Shown one piece after another: positions 21,845 through 22,834 of a stretch of DNA of 22,834 nt. The stretch's first letter is position 1; every line of letters begins with the position of its first letter. The position numbers and the translations under genes are program-made. The stretch comes from a virus. The stretch spans positions 1-22,834 of IMG/VR virus record IMGVR_UViG_3300035698_027931. The stretch is one strand, 5' to 3'. The notes below the pieces were generated by a model that was given only the letters and a program-made list of their open reading frames with translations, was not told the origin of the DNA and did not search any database.

Positions 21845-22525
21845 TTAGCCTAGAAGTCTAGAAGCAACCGCCTCTCGACTGCTGCTTATTACTTCAATTA
21901 TCTTTTTTATATCTTCTTTATTAAATTGTCCTAGTATGTGGTCGATTCTATATAAATCTTTTTTGTCATTGTCTAAGAAAGTAAATGTGGCTCCGTATGT
22001 TTGCCCATTCTTATACGTGAAAGATTTATAAATGAGGTTCTGGGGGTGTATTTCTACATTTAAATCTTTCGTAAGTTTTGCACAATGCTCTATATCCTCT
22101 TTTTTACGAGCTAACTTTTCTTGAGTTAATACGGATTTTTTTTCTAATACAGGAATCATATCTTCATATGCTGTTTTAATTCTTGACAAAGCACCTTTGA
22201 TCGAGGCCGAGTCAAAAGTTTTTGAGCCCCATCTATATTTTTCGATGTTAGGATTTTCTACACTTACGGTAAATCTTTGCCATACTTCATTCCACCCTAC
22301 TTGTATAGTACCGTTTTCTGTTTTGTAAGGTATTGCGACGGTGAGGTGATCCGGTTTTCTGTTGATACTGCGAGATTTTAGTGATTCGTAGGTGATTTTT
22401 GAAATGTCGAATTCAGTATTTCCCCTGATTGTTTTATACCATGGTTGAGTTTTTAATTCTTTGGCGAGAATGACGTGAGGAAAATCATCCCACCTTCTTA
22501 TACTGCTTAAATTGAATTTTTTCAT
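21845..22525 (-). CDS. hypothetical phage protein (226 aa)
   Basis: I do not recognise this protein. It starts MKKFNLSSIRRWDDFPHVILAKEL, has a mixed alpha/beta first half (TYESLKSRSINRKPDHLTVAIPYKTENG, QVGWNEVWQRFTVSVENP), a central helical and charged part (YEDMIPVLEKKSVLTQEKLARKKEDIEHCAKL), and ends with a strand-helix segment (FTFLDNDKKDLYRIDHIL, EDIKKIIEVISSSREAVASRLLG). No signal peptide, transmembrane segment or enzyme motif is visible. The ATG has AAGGATACAAAA upstream. It follows a small zinc protein and precedes regulators, so it may be an early gene acting on the host. Confidence 0.65.
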   Translation of the reverse strand: MKKFNLSSIRRWDDFPHVILAKELKTQPWYKTIRGNTEFDISKITYESLKSRSINRKPDHLTVAIPYKTENGTIQVGWNEVWQRFTVSVENPNIEKYRWGSKTFDSASIKGALSRIKTAYEDMIPVLEKKSVLTQEKLARKKEDIEHCAKLTKDLNVEIHPQNLIYKSFTYKNGQTYGATFTFLDNDKKDLYRIDHILGQFNKEDIKKIIEVISSSREAVASRLLG

Positions 22526-22617
22526 TTTTGTATCCTTTTAGATATTTCTTTTTAACACATTAAATCGTAGCCTCTATTTCCGGGCTGCGGAGACCTATGA
22601 ATAGGGTTAGGTTTTTG
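22526..22617 (-). other. structured 92-bp gap, function not assigned
   Basis: Contains a 12-bp palindrome CCTATTCATAGG on the minus strand and a GC-richer patch (plus strand CCGGGCTGCGGAG) unlike the surrounding DNA. No tRNA, ORF or terminator with a U-run can be supported. Confidence 0.3.
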
Positions 22618-22740
22618 TCACTCAGAACAGACACTTCCTAATCCGTCTATCCATTTTGAAGGGAAATCTTTCGAGCATCTAATTATTCCGCATTTTTGAC
22701 AAAGATATTCATCCGCTCCACATTTACAGAAACTCGGCAT
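22618..22740 (-). CDS. zinc-ribbon miniprotein (40 aa)
   Basis: A 40-residue frame with six cysteines: Cys5-x-Cys7, Cys14-x2-Cys17, Cys22 and Cys38 (FCKCGADEYLCQKCGIIRC). The spacing fits a small zinc-binding ribbon. The ATG has AAAGGACACGAAA upstream and the frame stops in TGA, with the same direction as the neighbours. Such miniproteins are common in phage early regions and often bind host proteins or RNA polymerase; the target is unknown. Confidence 0.6.
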   Translation of the reverse strand: MPSFCKCGADEYLCQKCGIIRCSKDFPSKWIDGLGSVCSE

Positions 22741-22834
22741 TTTCGTGTCCTTTCAAAACTTGTTATTGTTTGTATATTTTTACTTGTTGATACTTGAGAA
22801 AATGTTTTCTACGATTCCGAAAACTAAAAGTGAG
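22741..22834 (-). other. AT-rich leader at window edge
   Basis: This stretch holds the ribosome binding site of the zinc-ribbon gene. A weak minus-strand TATACA (-10-like) lies about 35 bases before the ATG, without a good -35. I see no gene here; an ORF might enter from beyond the window but cannot be judged. Confidence 0.25.

Noticed and set aside
1-22834. tRNA genes, CRISPR arrays, insertion sequences, integrase or attachment sites
   Set aside because: I scanned for T-loop motifs, regular repeat-spacer series, transposase motifs and integrase catalytic patterns and found none that I could support.

Overview
The window is part of a tailed double-stranded DNA phage (or closely related prophage-like element) genome. 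All recognisable genes lie on the minus strand. They are packed with start/stop overlaps of the ATGA or TAATG type, and no cellular housekeeping gene is visible. The DNA is AT-rich. Many genes have clear AGGAG-type ribosome binding sites, so the host probably uses Shine-Dalgarno initiation. I cannot name the host. No structural, packaging or lysis genes are seen; this is a replication and DNA-modification region.

Layout in transcription order (high to low coordinates). 22740-20588: small regulatory-type genes (zinc-ribbon miniprotein, an unknown 226-residue protein, a Cro/CI-type HTH protein, a 70-residue basic protein, a sigma-factor-like protein) with a structured 200-bp intergenic region. 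20554-15285: SNF2-type helicase, a ribbon-helix-helix miniprotein, a zinc-finger/TOPRIM primase, a small phage protein, a winged-helix replication initiator or loader candidate and a DnaB-like helicase. 15194-14622: a lysine/glutamate-rich winged-helix DNA-binding protein. 14569-8601: a 7-deazaguanine cassette (QueD, QueE, a phosphoribosyltransferase-FolE fusion, a second degenerate QueD-like protein, a GT-B glycosyltransferase, a radical SAM enzyme, a DpdA-type transglycosylase and a 61-residue companion). 8604-1: the replisome core (beta-type sliding clamp, uracil-DNA glycosylase/3'-5' exonuclease fusion, family A polymerase domain, clamp loader ATPase, a UvsY-like candidate, a small membrane protein, a gp32-like SSB, a RecA-like recombinase, a small unknown protein and a flap-type 5' nuclease).

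How the parts fit. FolE, QueD and QueE convert GTP to 7-carboxy-7-deazaguanine (CDG). No QueC (which makes preQ0) is present. The DpdA-like enzyme would exchange guanine in DNA for a 7-deazaguanine base. The second QueD-like protein may tailor CDG (a decarboxylase like the reported DpdL is one possibility). The glycosyltransferase, which looks like the queuosine-tRNA mannosyltransferase GTDC1/QTMAN, and a B12-type radical SAM enzyme suggest further decoration of the base. The phosphoribosyltransferase half of the FolE fusion looks like a xanthine/guanine PRTase and could recycle the guanine expelled by DpdA. The cassette is translationally coupled to the sliding clamp and polymerase genes. This points to post-replicative genome hypermodification, probably to evade restriction. 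The glycosyltransferase plus radical SAM combination is the best candidate for an undescribed system here; its final chemical product is inference.
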